Assembly: GCF_009569385.1 (NCBI RefSeq)
Contig: NZ_WBOF01000001.1
Coordinates: 2,800,001-2,864,000 of the forward strand
Direction of reading: 5' to 3'
From: Streptomyces kaniharaensis
GTDB lineage: Bacteria; Actinomycetota; Actinomycetes; Streptomycetales; Streptomycetaceae
DNA length: 64,000 nt
Each line of letters opens with the position of its first letter. Position 1 is the stretch's first letter. The translations under genes and the position numbers were made by a program. Below are positions 1-7,856 of this stretch, piece by piece. A model generated the notes under the pieces. It had not been told where the DNA came from, did not search any database, and saw only the letters and a program-made list of their open reading frames with translations.

Positions 1-1031
1 GCCGCCTCGGTCAACCTGGCCAGCTCCTCGCCGAGTTGCTCGGTGGTCCGCGCGTGGGCGTCCCGCACCACCGGGACGACCAGCCCGCGCTCGCCCTGCG
101 CGGCGAAGCCCAGGTGCACCGCCGAGTGCCGGACGATGCCGGAACCGTCCTCCGTCACACTGGAGTTGAGCTCCGGGAAGCGCGCCAGCGCGACCGTGCA
201 GATCCGGGCGAGCAGCGCCAGCACGCTCACCTTCGGGCCCGGTGTGGCGTTCAACTGCCGCCTCAGCGCCATCAGTTCGGTGGCGTCGGCGTCCACCCAG
301 CAGGTCGCGGCGGGGATCTCCCGGTGGCTGCGGCTCAGCTTCTCGGCCACCGCCTTGCGCAGCCCGCGCAGCGGGATGACGCTCTCCTGCGCGACCGGCG
401 CGGCGGTCGGGGCGGCGGGCGCGGAGACCTTCGCCGCGACCGCCCGTTCGACGTCCGCACGCATGATCAGCCCGTCCGGCCCGCTGCCGGTGAGCGCGGC
501 CAGGTCGACCCCCTGCTCCCGGGCCAGCCGCCGCACCAGCGGCGAGATCACCGGCACGACGACGGGCGCAGCGAGCGCGGAAGCTACGGGGGCCGGAGCA
601 GCAGGGGCAGGGGCAGGGGCTGCGGGAGCCACGGCCACCGCGGCCGGAGCGGCAGCAACCGCGCCCACCCGGCGCCGCCGCCCGCCCCTCGCGGGCTCCG
701 CGACCCCGTACCCGACCAGCGGCCGCTCCACCTCCGCGGCGGGCCCAGCCGGCTCGGCGGGCGTGTCCGCCGGACCTTCCAGCCCGGCCACGGCGACCGT
801 GACCAGCGGCGCGCCGACGGCGATCTCCTCGCCCGGCTCGCCGTACCGCGCGGTGACCACCCCGCCGTACGGACAGGGCACCTCCACCACGGCCTTGGCG
901 GTCTCCACCTCCACCACCGGCTGGTCGACGGCGATGACCTCGCCGACCTCGACCATCCAGCGCACCACCTCCGCCCCGGTGAGCCCCTCACCGAGGTCGG
1001 GCAGGGTGAACTCGCGCACGACGGGCATCAT
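1..1031 (-). CDS. bkdC: 2-oxo acid dehydrogenase E2 (dihydrolipoamide acyltransferase), partial
   Basis: Acyltransferase core of a 2-oxo acid dehydrogenase complex, most likely the branched-chain keto-acid complex: it moves the acyl group from E1 to CoA through a swinging lipoyl arm in the cytosol. About 343 N-terminal residues are visible. The lipoyl domain (about 4-80) carries ETAKAVVEV with the lipoylated Lys near 46. An Ala/Pro-rich linker follows, then a peripheral-subunit-binding domain at about 160-200 (PLVRRLAREQGVDL) and the start of the catalytic domain. The window ends before the HxxxDG active site. ATG at 1031 is preceded by GAGG and lies two bases after the E1 beta stop, so the three genes form one operon. 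The substrate class (branched-chain rather than pyruvate) is inferred from the E1 subunits and the divergent Lrp regulator. Confidence 0.9.
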   Translation of the reverse strand, partial: MMPVVREFTLPDLGEGLTGAEVVRWMVEVGEVIAVDQPVVEVETAKAVVEVPCPYGGVVTARYGEPGEEIAVGAPLVTVAVAGLEGPADTPAEPAGPAAEVERPLVGYGVAEPARGGRRRRVGAVAAAPAAVAVAPAAPAPAPAAPAPVASALAAPVVVPVISPLVRRLAREQGVDLAALTGSGPDGLIMRADVERAVAAKVSAPAAPTAAPVAQESVIPLRGLRKAVAEKLSRSHREIPAATCWVDADATELMALRRQLNATPGPKVSVLALLARICTVALARFPELNSSVTEDGSGIVRHSAVHLGFAAQGERGLVVPVVRDAHARTTEQLGEELARLTEA

Positions 1032-1033
1032 CC

Positions 1034-2077
1034 TCAGTCCTCCCACTGCAGCCGGGCGACCGCGTCCAGGATCCGGTCCACCCCGGGGAGGTGGTGGTGC
1101 TCCAGCATCGGCGGCGGGTACGGGATGTCGAAGCCGGTCACCCGCACCACGGGCGCGGCCAGGTGGTGGAAGCAGCGCTCGGTGACCCGGGCGGCGATCT
1201 CCGCGCCGGTGCCGCCGAAGCCGCTCGCCTCGTGCACCACCACGGCCCGGCCGACCGAGCGGACCACCCGGCAGACCGTCTCGTCGTCGAACGGCACCAG
1301 GGTGCGCAGGTCCAGTACCGCGAGGTCCCAGCCCTCGGCCTTCGCCGCCTCGGCCGCCTCCAGGCAGACCGGCAGCGAGGGTCCGTAGGTGATCAGCACG
1401 GCCGAGGTGCCGGTGCGCCGCAGGACGGCCCGGCCGATCGGCTCGACCGGCGCCGCCGGGTCGAACTCGGCCTTGCCCCAGTACAGCCGCTTGGGCTCCA
1501 GGAAGACCACCGGGTCGTCGGAGGCGATCGAGGCGCGGAGCAGCCCGTACGCGTCGGCCACCGTCGCGGGGGTGACCACGTGCAGGCCGGGCGTGCTGGT
1601 GTAGTACGCCTCGGAGGCGTCGCTGTGGTGCTCGACGCCGCCGATGCCGCCGCCGTACGGGATGCGGACGGTGATCGGCAGCGGGAGCTTCCCTGCGGTG
1701 CGGTTGCGCATCTTCGCGACGTGCGAGAAAAGCTGCTCCAGCGCCGGGTAGGCGAAGGCGTCGAACTGCATCTCGACCACGGGGCGCAGCCCGTACATCG
1801 CCATGCCGATCGCGGTGCCGAGGATGCCGGCCTCGGCGAGCGGGGTGTCCAGGCAGCGGTCCGGGCCGAACTCGGCGGTCAGGCCGTCGGTGATCCGGAA
1901 GACGCCGCCGAGCGCGCCGACGTCCTCGCCGAGCACGTGGACGGTGGGGTCCTCGCGCATGGCGTCCCGCAGGGCGGAGTTGAGCGCCTGCGCCATCGTG
2001 GCGGTGCGCGCACCGGAGGGGTGCTGCGCAGCGGCTCGGCCGAGGGTGGGGGTGGACGGGTGGGCGGTGGGGGACAT
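1034..2077 (-). CDS. bkdB: 2-oxo acid dehydrogenase E1 beta subunit
   Basis: Beta subunit (347 aa) of the thiamine-diphosphate E1 that decarboxylates branched-chain 2-oxo acids, supplying iso- and anteiso-acyl-CoA primers for membrane lipids and polyketides. The N-terminal pyrimidine-binding transketolase-like domain has MAQALNSALRDAMREDP and VLGEDVGALGGVFRIT. The C-terminal half has VLDLRTLVPFDDETV and the GFGGTGAEIAA loop typical of this subunit. The ATG at 2077 overlaps the stop of the alpha subunit as ATGA, indicating translational coupling. An alternative assignment as a pyruvate E1 beta cannot be excluded from sequence alone. Family membership is secure. Confidence 0.93.
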   Translation of the reverse strand: MSPTAHPSTPTLGRAAAQHPSGARTATMAQALNSALRDAMREDPTVHVLGEDVGALGGVFRITDGLTAEFGPDRCLDTPLAEAGILGTAIGMAMYGLRPVVEMQFDAFAYPALEQLFSHVAKMRNRTAGKLPLPITVRIPYGGGIGGVEHHSDASEAYYTSTPGLHVVTPATVADAYGLLRASIASDDPVVFLEPKRLYWGKAEFDPAAPVEPIGRAVLRRTGTSAVLITYGPSLPVCLEAAEAAKAEGWDLAVLDLRTLVPFDDETVCRVVRSVGRAVVVHEASGFGGTGAEIAARVTERCFHHLAAPVVRVTGFDIPYPPPMLEHHHLPGVDRILDAVARLQWED

Positions 2078-3216
2078 CAGTGCTGCACCTCGGCCTCGGC
2101 GGCCAGCTCGGCGGACAACTGGGCGGCCTGCTCCCGCAGTTGCGGGGTCGGCTCGGCGAAGACGTGGGCGAACAGCGCCATCGGGTCCAGCTCGGCGTCG
2201 GCGTGGAACTCGGCCCGCATCCGGGCCGCCAGTGCCTCCGCCTCGTCGGCCGCCTCCTGGACGAGGGCGTCGTCCAGGATGCCGAGTTCGCGCAGCGCGC
2301 GGTCCATCAGCAGGATCGGGTCGTGCTCCCGCCAGGCGGTGACCTCGCCCTCGGTGCGGTAGCGGGTGGCGTCGTCGGCGTTGGTGTGCGCCTCGATCCG
2401 GTAGGTCAGCGCCTCGACCAGGGTCGGGCCGCCGCCGGTGCGGGCCCGCTCGACCGCCTCGGCCAGCACACTGTGCACGGCCGGTGCGTCGTTGCCGTCC
2501 ACCAGGCGGCCCGGCATGCCGTAGCCGACGGCCTTGTGGGCCAGGCTCGGTGCGGCGGACTGCGCGGTGAGCGGGACGGAGATCGCGTAGCCGTTGTTCT
2601 GCACCAGGAAGACGACCGGCGCTTGGAGCACCGCGGCGAAGTTCAGCGCCTCGTGGAAGTCGCCCTCGCTGGTGCCGCCGTCGCCGAGCATGGCGAGCGC
2701 GACCACCGGCTCGCCGCTCAGCCGGGCGGCGTGCGCCAGCCCGACGGCGTGCGGGGCCTGGGTGGCGAGCGGGGTGCAGAGCGGGGCGGTGCGGGCGGCG
2801 CGCGGGTCGTAGCCGGTGTGGGCGTTGCCGCGCAGCAGGGTCAGCGCCTCCAGCGGGTCGACGCCGCGGGAGACCACCGCGAGGGTGTCGCGGTAGCTGG
2901 GGAACAGCCAGTCCTGCTCGCCGAGCGCGAGCGCGGCGGCGACCTGGCAGGCCTCCTGGCCGGTGGACGCCGGGTAGACGGCGAGCCGGCCCTGCTTGGT
3001 GAGGGTGGTGGCCTGCTGGTTGTAGCGGCGGCCGACCACCAGGCGGCGGTACAGCTCGCGCAGCAGTGCGGGGTCGTGCTTCTCCAGCGCGGGGGTGCCG
3101 AGCACGCGGACGGGGGAGACGTCCGGGAGGAGCGGGGCCGGGTCGGCGCGGGGGGCGGTGGCCCCGGGCAGCCAGCCGGGCACCGCTGTGTGGTGTCTGT
3201 GGTCGAGAACGGTCAT
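2077..3216 (-). CDS. bkdA: 2-oxo acid dehydrogenase E1 alpha subunit
   Basis: Alpha subunit (379 aa) of the heterotetrameric E1. The thiamine-diphosphate/Mg motif is visible as GDGGTSEGDFHEALNFA followed by VQNNGYAIS, around residues 170-205. An N-terminal extension of about 60 residues (VPGWLPG...) precedes the conserved RRYNQQATTLTKQGRL start of the fold. ATG at 3216 has a strong ribosome site, GGAGGTG, eight bases upstream. First gene of the bkdABC-like operon, reading away from the Lrp regulator at 3367. A 14-bp pseudo-palindrome at 3252-3265 lies just upstream, so repression by a TetR-type protein as well as Lrp-type control is plausible. Confidence 0.93.
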   Translation of the reverse strand: MTVLDHRHHTAVPGWLPGATAPRADPAPLLPDVSPVRVLGTPALEKHDPALLRELYRRLVVGRRYNQQATTLTKQGRLAVYPASTGQEACQVAAALALGEQDWLFPSYRDTLAVVSRGVDPLEALTLLRGNAHTGYDPRAARTAPLCTPLATQAPHAVGLAHAARLSGEPVVALAMLGDGGTSEGDFHEALNFAAVLQAPVVFLVQNNGYAISVPLTAQSAAPSLAHKAVGYGMPGRLVDGNDAPAVHSVLAEAVERARTGGGPTLVEALTYRIEAHTNADDATRYRTEGEVTAWREHDPILLMDRALRELGILDDALVQEAADEAEALAARMRAEFHADAELDPMALFAHVFAEPTPQLREQAAQLSAELAAEAEVQH

Positions 3217-3251
3217 CTCGGGGCACCTCCAGGAGTGGCGGGGGGCTCCCT

Positions 3252-3265
3252 ACCGATTGTTCGGT
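3252..3265. promoter_or_regulatory. Pseudo-palindromic operator before the bkd operon
   Basis: ACCGATTGTTCGGT: inverted ACCGA/TCGGT arms, 36 bases upstream of the E1 alpha start. It differs by one base from the site at 5952-5965 upstream of paaN. The layout matches the ACCGNNCGNNCGGT core reported for PaaR-type TetR regulators (from memory), except TG for CG in the centre. Binding is an inference. Confidence 0.5.
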
Positions 3266-3366
3266 CGTCTGTTCATCTTGACCAGAAGCGTGACAAGGTG
3301 GTGGACATTCGGCCCGAGCGGAGGTCGACTTGTGGCAGTGCGTCCAATCGGTGAGGGTGGGGGGTC

Positions 3367-3828
3367 ATGTCGGCTGAACAGATGTCCAGACTCGACCGCG
3401 TCGACCGGTCGATCCTGCGGCTGCTGCAGCAGGACGGCCGCGCCTCGATCCGCTCGGTGGCCGAGCGGGTGCACGTGTCCCGGGCCAACGCCTACGCCCG
3501 GATCTCCAGGATGGTCGAGGACGGCGTCATCCGCGGCTTCACCGCTCGCGTCGACCACGAACGGGCAGGTCAGGGCGCGTCCGCGTACATCACCCTGAAG
3601 ATCGTCCAGAACTCCTGGCGCACGGTCCGGGAGCAGCTGCTGGGGCTCCCCGGGGTCGCCCACATCGCACTCGTCGGCGGCGACTTCGACGTCCTGCTGC
3701 TGGTGCACACCGCCGACAACCACGCCCTGCGGGAGCTGGTGCTCAACCGCATCCAGTCCATCCCACAGGTGCTCGGTACACGAACCATGCTGGTGTTCGA
3801 GGAGACCGACCAGGTCCCGCCGGACTGA
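3367..3828 (+). CDS. bkdR: Lrp/AsnC-family transcriptional regulator, BkdR-like
   Basis: 153-aa feast/famine regulator. An N-terminal winged HTH (about 8-60) reads LDRVDRSILRLLQQDGRASI, then SVAERVHVSRANAYARISRM. The C-terminal RAM effector domain (about 70-150) contains GVAHIALVGGDFDVLLLV and the terminal FEETDQ. Members bind amino or keto acids and form octamers on promoter DNA. ATG at 3367 follows a G-rich purine run. It is divergent from the bkd operon across 150 bases, the classic position of Lrp-type regulators of branched-chain keto-acid dehydrogenase genes, so it probably controls that promoter and its own. The ligand is not deducible. Confidence 0.88.
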   Translation: MSAEQMSRLDRVDRSILRLLQQDGRASIRSVAERVHVSRANAYARISRMVEDGVIRGFTARVDHERAGQGASAYITLKIVQNSWRTVREQLLGLPGVAHIALVGGDFDVLLLVHTADNHALRELVLNRIQSIPQVLGTRTMLVFEETDQVPPD

Positions 3829-3839
3829 AGCCCGAACGA

Positions 3840-4424
3840 CTACCGCGCGCGCAGCCCGTCGAAGGCCAGGTGGACGACCGCGTCCGCGACGCCGTCCGCG
3901 GCCTTGAGGCCCGGCCGGTACCACTCCACGATCGAGTTGATCATGCCGAACAGCAGCCGCGTGGCCAGCCGCGGCTCGACGTCCGCCCGCAGCGAGCCGT
4001 CCGCGACGGCTGCCCGCAGCAGCTCGGCGACCTGGTGGTCGAAGTCCCGCCGCCGCTCCAGCGCCCACTGCTCGGTGGCCGTGTTGCCGCGCACCCGCAG
4101 CAGCAGGGTGACGTACGGCAGCTCCTCCAGCAGCACCTCGGCGGTCCGCCGCACCACGTGCTCCAGCCGCGCCACGGCCGGGCCCTCGACCGCCGCCGGC
4201 TCGGCCAGGATCGCGAACAGCCCGTCCAGCGCCCGCCCGACGGCCAGCTTCAGCAGCTCCTCCTTGCCGCGCACGTGGTGGTAGATGGACGACTTGGAGA
4301 TCCCGGCGGCCCGGGACAGGTCCTCCATCGAGGTGCCGTCGTACCCGCGCTCGTTGAACACGTCGACGGTCACCGCGAGCAGTGACTCAACGGTGTAGGC
4401 GGGGCGCGTGGTGTGATCGGCCAT
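3840..4424 (-). CDS. TetR-family transcriptional regulator
   Basis: 194-aa TetR-type repressor. The N-terminal HTH (about 10-57) shows VFNERGYDGTSMEDLSRAAG and ISKSSIYHHVRGKEELL, the canonical recognition helix. The C-terminal half is helical (LLLRVRGNTATEQWALERRR; RLLFGMINSIVEWYRPG) and resembles the ligand domain of acyl-CoA-type TetR proteins. The gene ends 11 bases from the Lrp gene, convergently. ATG at 4424 directly abuts GGAGG, too close for a normal ribosome site; an upstream in-frame TTG about 10 codons earlier is the alternative start. Its position between two matching operators (3252 and 5952) makes it the natural candidate to bind them, as PaaR-type TetR proteins do for paa genes. 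That link is inferred. Confidence 0.85.
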   Translation of the reverse strand: MADHTTRPAYTVESLLAVTVDVFNERGYDGTSMEDLSRAAGISKSSIYHHVRGKEELLKLAVGRALDGLFAILAEPAAVEGPAVARLEHVVRRTAEVLLEELPYVTLLLRVRGNTATEQWALERRRDFDHQVAELLRAAVADGSLRADVEPRLATRLLFGMINSIVEWYRPGLKAADGVADAVVHLAFDGLRAR

Positions 4425-4593
4425 CCTCCGAGTATCCCCGGCCCCACTGCGCGGCAAGCGATCGGGTCGGCCGGTCCACCGCACCACGACGACGGTCCAC
4501 CGCACACGACGATTGGTCCGCATCAGAACGAATCGACAGGCCCTAGACTCGGCGGACAAATCGTCCACGGCCAGCAGGGTGGGGTTCAGTCCG

Positions 4594-5859
4594 ATGAACG
4601 CAATACCGGCAGTCGCCGACGTGCCCGAGCAGCGCAGCGACGAACCGGGGAAGGTGTCCGGCATCGGCTGGCAGGAGCGCGCCCGCGTCCTGGCGGTCCG
4701 GTTCGGCCCTGCCGTGTGGTGCTACGCGGTGCTCAAGCTGATCGGCTTCACGGTCTTCATGAAGCTGCTCTCGTTCTCCGGCGAGTACCTCAGGAAGCCC
4801 GCCCGCTTCGGCGGCGGCGCCAACCCCTGGGACGTCGTGGCCAGCTGGGACGGCTGGTGGTACCAGCAGGTGGCCGAGTTCGGCTACCACCCGGCGCTGG
4901 TGCCGGTCGCGAACGGCCCGATCGGGTTCACCGTCGAGCAGAACTCGGCCGCGTTCTTCCCGCTCTACCCGGGCCTGATGCGGCTGACCTCGGACGTCAC
5001 CGGACTCGGCCTGTACGGCGCGGGAATGCTGGTCTCCGTGCTGGCCTCGCTGTTCGCCGCGGCCGGCATCTACGCCGTGGTGGACCGGCTGGCCGGCCCC
5101 AAGGCGGGCGTGATCGCGGCCGGGATCTGGGCGATCGCCCCGGGCTCCGGTGCCGAGTGGGCGCTCTACTCGGACTCGACCTTCGTCGCCCTGGCGGCCT
5201 GGGCCTGCTACTGCGTGATGACCAGGCAGTGGATCGCGGCCGGCGTGATCACCCTGGTCGCCGGCCTCAACCGGCCGACCGCGGCGGCGCTGATAGGCGC
5301 CGTCGGCCTGGCCGCGCTGGTCGAGCTGTACCGCCGGGAGAGCGGCGTCGTGCGCCCGCTGACCGCCATGCTGCTGGCCCCGGCGGGCCTGCTCGGCTAC
5401 GTCGGCTGGGTGGGCTGGCGGATGGGCGAGTGGGGCGGCTACTTCCGGCTCCAGCACGACGCCTGGCTGCACTACTTCGACTGGGGCCAGGGCACCTACT
5501 ACGCGATCCGCGGCGTGCTGCTGGGCCGCAACGACTACCCGTTCGCGTTCCCCGTCCCAGACCTCTTCGCCACCCTGATAGTGCTGACCCTGCCGGCGCT
5601 GATCGTGCTGCTGATCCGGCTGCGCCCGCCGCTGGTGCTGACCGCCTACACGCTCGCCACGATCGTCTCGGTGCTCGGCAGCCTGGGCATCTTCGGCAAC
5701 GTCTCGCGCTATCTGCTGCCCGCGTTCCCGCTGTTCATCGCACTGGCGGTGGCGATGCGCAAGCTGAGCTGGCCGGTGCTGGCCGCCGTGCTGGGCACGG
5801 CCGCGATGGCCTCCGGCTGGTACGCCGGGTACGTCATATTCGAGCTCGGCGTGCCGTAG
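4594..5859 (+). CDS. Integral membrane glycosyltransferase, PIG-V/mannosyltransferase-like
   Basis: 421-aa polytopic membrane protein. After a 40-residue cytoplasmic N-terminus it has about nine hydrophobic segments (for example FFPLYPGLMRLT, GMLVSVLASLFAAAGIYAVV, LFATLIVLTLPALIVLLIRL). The first extracytoplasmic loop has SWDGWWYQQVAEFGY; an acidic WDGxWY loop of this kind is typical of PIG-V-like lipid-linked mannosyltransferases (GT-C fold). The likely role is transfer of mannose from polyprenyl-phosphate-mannose to a lipid or wall acceptor outside the membrane; the acceptor is unknown. ATG at 4594 is preferred over an earlier GTG at 4513 because the conserved region begins later. Transcribed alone, ended by a strong hairpin. 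Confidence 0.75.
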   Translation: MNAIPAVADVPEQRSDEPGKVSGIGWQERARVLAVRFGPAVWCYAVLKLIGFTVFMKLLSFSGEYLRKPARFGGGANPWDVVASWDGWWYQQVAEFGYHPALVPVANGPIGFTVEQNSAAFFPLYPGLMRLTSDVTGLGLYGAGMLVSVLASLFAAAGIYAVVDRLAGPKAGVIAAGIWAIAPGSGAEWALYSDSTFVALAAWACYCVMTRQWIAAGVITLVAGLNRPTAAALIGAVGLAALVELYRRESGVVRPLTAMLLAPAGLLGYVGWVGWRMGEWGGYFRLQHDAWLHYFDWGQGTYYAIRGVLLGRNDYPFAFPVPDLFATLIVLTLPALIVLLIRLRPPLVLTAYTLATIVSVLGSLGIFGNVSRYLLPAFPLFIALAVAMRKLSWPVLAAVLGTAAMASGWYAGYVIFELGVP

Positions 5860-5874
5860 ACCGGGCATCCCTGC

Positions 5875-5918
5875 GCCGTCGGGGCCGCGTCCGCCACGGA
5901 CGCGGCCCCGACGGCTTT
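5875..5918 (+). terminator. Rho-independent terminator after the mannosyltransferase gene
   Basis: Perfect 19-bp GC-rich inverted repeat (5875-5893 with 5897-5915), 3-base loop, followed by TTT; 15 bases after the stop codon. Confidence 0.85.
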
Positions 5919-5951
5919 CGGAAATCGAATCCCCTTCGCCCTCTTGAGCCG

Positions 5952-5965
5952 ACCGATCGTTCGGT
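5952..5965. promoter_or_regulatory. PaaR-type operator before paaN
   Basis: ACCGATCGTTCGGT, 44 bases before the paaN start. It fits the ACCGNNCGNNCGGT core of PaaR operators exactly, followed by TTACT, close to the flanking half-site. It is nearly identical to 3252-3265. Confidence 0.6.
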
Positions 5966-6009
5966 TACTCTGTGACGTGTCCCGTCCTCCCCTCTGAGGA
6001 GCGCACACC

Positions 6010-7710
6010 ATGTCCGCAGCGGTCACCCACCCCCTCGTCAGCGAGCTGGTCGAGCGCCACCAGGCCACCCTGGACGCCGCGCTCGACGCCGCCGCCAAGC
6101 GCGACTACTGGTCGCCCTACCCCGAGTTCCCGAAGGCGTACGGCGAGAGCGGCCCCGCGGACGGCAAGGCCGCCTTCGACGCCCTGCTCGGCAAGCCCTT
6201 CGTCCTCGACGGCCACCCCACCGACGGCGACCAGGTCGGCGGCGAGGCCTCCCCGTACGGCATCGAGCTGGGCATGACGTACCCGCACGCCGAGCCCGAC
6301 GCGCTGATCGCCGCGATGCACGCCGCCCAGCCCGGGTGGGCCGCAGCCACCCCGCTGGAGCGCGCCGCCGTCTGCCTGGAGATCCTGCACCGGATCAACG
6401 CCCGGTCGCACGAGTTCGCCCAGGCCGTCATGCACACCACCGGCCAGGCCTACGGGATGGCCTTCCAGGCCGGCGGCCCGCACGCCCAGGACCGCGGCCT
6501 GGAGGCGGTCGCCTACGCGTACGCCGAGCAGACCCGGCTGCCCCGCCAGGCCGGCTGGACCAAGCCGCAGGGCAAGCGCGACCCGCTGGTGATGACCAAG
6601 GAGTTCACCGTCGTCCCGCGCGGCCTCGCGCTGCTGATCGGCTGCAACACCTTCCCCACCTGGAACGGCTACCCCGGCCTGTTCGCCTCGCTGGCCACCG
6701 GCAACCCGGTGCTGGTCAAGCCGCACCCGCGGGCCATGCTGCCGCTCGCGCTCACCGTCCGGATCGCCCGCGAGGTGCTCGCCGAGGCCGGCTTCGACCC
6801 CAACCTGGTCTGCCTGGCCGCCGAGCACGAGGGCGGCACCGTCGCCCAGACCCTCGCCGTCCGCCCCGAGATCAAGATGATCGACTACACCGGCTCGACC
6901 GCCTTCGGCGACTGGCTGGAGGAACACGCCAGGCAGGCGCAGGTCTACACCGAGAAGGCCGGCGTCAACGCCGTGGTCATCGACTCCACCGACGACTACA
7001 AGGGCATGCTGGGCAACCTGGCCTTCTCGCTCTCGCTCTACAGCGGCCAGATGTGCACCACCCCGCAGAACCTGCTGATCCCGCGCGGCGGCATCGCCAC
7101 CGACCAGGGCGACAAGAGCTACGACCAGGTGGTCGCCGACCTCGCCGCCGCGATCGACGGCCTGCTCTCCGACGACGCCCGCGCCGCCGCCATCCTCGGC
7201 GCCGTGGTCAACCCCGGTGTGCTCCAGCGCTCGGCCGCCGCGGCCGGCGGCGAGTACGGCGAACTCGCCCTCGCCCCGCGCGCGGTGAACTCGCCCGAGT
7301 TCCCCGGCGCGACCGTCCGCACCCCGGCGCTGATCAAGCTGGACGCCGACAAGCCGGACGACCGCGCGGTCTTCCGCAGCGAGTGCTTCGGCCCGGTCTC
7401 GTTCGCCGTCGCCGTCGAATCCACGCCCGCCGCGGTCGAGTTGCTGCGCGCCACGGTCCGCGACAAGGGCGCGATGACGGCCTCCGGCTACACCACCTCG
7501 CCCGAGGTCGAGGCCCTGCTGGTCGAGGCCGCGCTCGACGCCGGCGTCTCGCTGTCGCTCAACCTGACCGGCGGGGTGTACGCCAACCAGACCGCCGCCT
7601 TCTCCGACCTGCACGGCACCGGCGCCAACCCGGCCGCCAACTCGGCCTACTGCGACGGCGCGTTCGTCGCCAACCGGTTCCGCACGGTGCAGATCCGCCG
7701 GCACAGCTGA
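6010..7710 (+). CDS. paaN: Phenylacetic acid degradation protein PaaN (aldehyde dehydrogenase family)
   Basis: 566-aa aldehyde dehydrogenase superfamily protein of the PaaN group, longer than a standard 480-aa ALDH. Visible: RGLALLIGCNTFPTWNGYPG (nucleotide-binding entry), NPVLVKPHPRAMLPL, IDYTGSTAFGDWLE, and SLYSGQMCTTPQN with the catalytic Cys at about 349; the end has VYANQTAAFSDLHGTG. In PaaZ-type enzymes this activity oxidises the ring-opened semialdehyde in phenylacetyl-CoA breakdown. Stand-alone PaaN proteins of actinomycetes are assigned by homology and their substrate is less certain. ATG at 6010 follows GAGGAGCG. A PaaR-like operator at 5952-5965 suggests TetR control. No other paa gene is in the window. 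Confidence 0.88.
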   Translation: MSAAVTHPLVSELVERHQATLDAALDAAAKRDYWSPYPEFPKAYGESGPADGKAAFDALLGKPFVLDGHPTDGDQVGGEASPYGIELGMTYPHAEPDALIAAMHAAQPGWAAATPLERAAVCLEILHRINARSHEFAQAVMHTTGQAYGMAFQAGGPHAQDRGLEAVAYAYAEQTRLPRQAGWTKPQGKRDPLVMTKEFTVVPRGLALLIGCNTFPTWNGYPGLFASLATGNPVLVKPHPRAMLPLALTVRIAREVLAEAGFDPNLVCLAAEHEGGTVAQTLAVRPEIKMIDYTGSTAFGDWLEEHARQAQVYTEKAGVNAVVIDSTDDYKGMLGNLAFSLSLYSGQMCTTPQNLLIPRGGIATDQGDKSYDQVVADLAAAIDGLLSDDARAAAILGAVVNPGVLQRSAAAAGGEYGELALAPRAVNSPEFPGATVRTPALIKLDADKPDDRAVFRSECFGPVSFAVAVESTPAAVELLRATVRDKGAMTASGYTTSPEVEALLVEAALDAGVSLSLNLTGGVYANQTAAFSDLHGTGANPAANSAYCDGAFVANRFRTVQIRRHS

Positions 7711-7730
7711 TCCCTCCGTCACCTCACCCC

Positions 7731-7761
7731 GGGCCCCGGCGGTCACCCACCGCCGGGGCCC
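7731..7761 (+). terminator. Terminator hairpin after paaN
   Basis: Perfect 13-bp inverted repeat (7731-7743 with 7749-7761), 5-base loop; 21 bases after the paaN stop. No T tract, as is common in these genomes. Confidence 0.65.
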
Positions 7762-7856
7762 GGCGGTTCACAGCTCCCACCAGGGCGGCGATGATGGAGG
7801 CTGGGAGAACGCCGATCATCGCGTCCAACCGCCCTCCGACCACCGGGAGCTGACAC

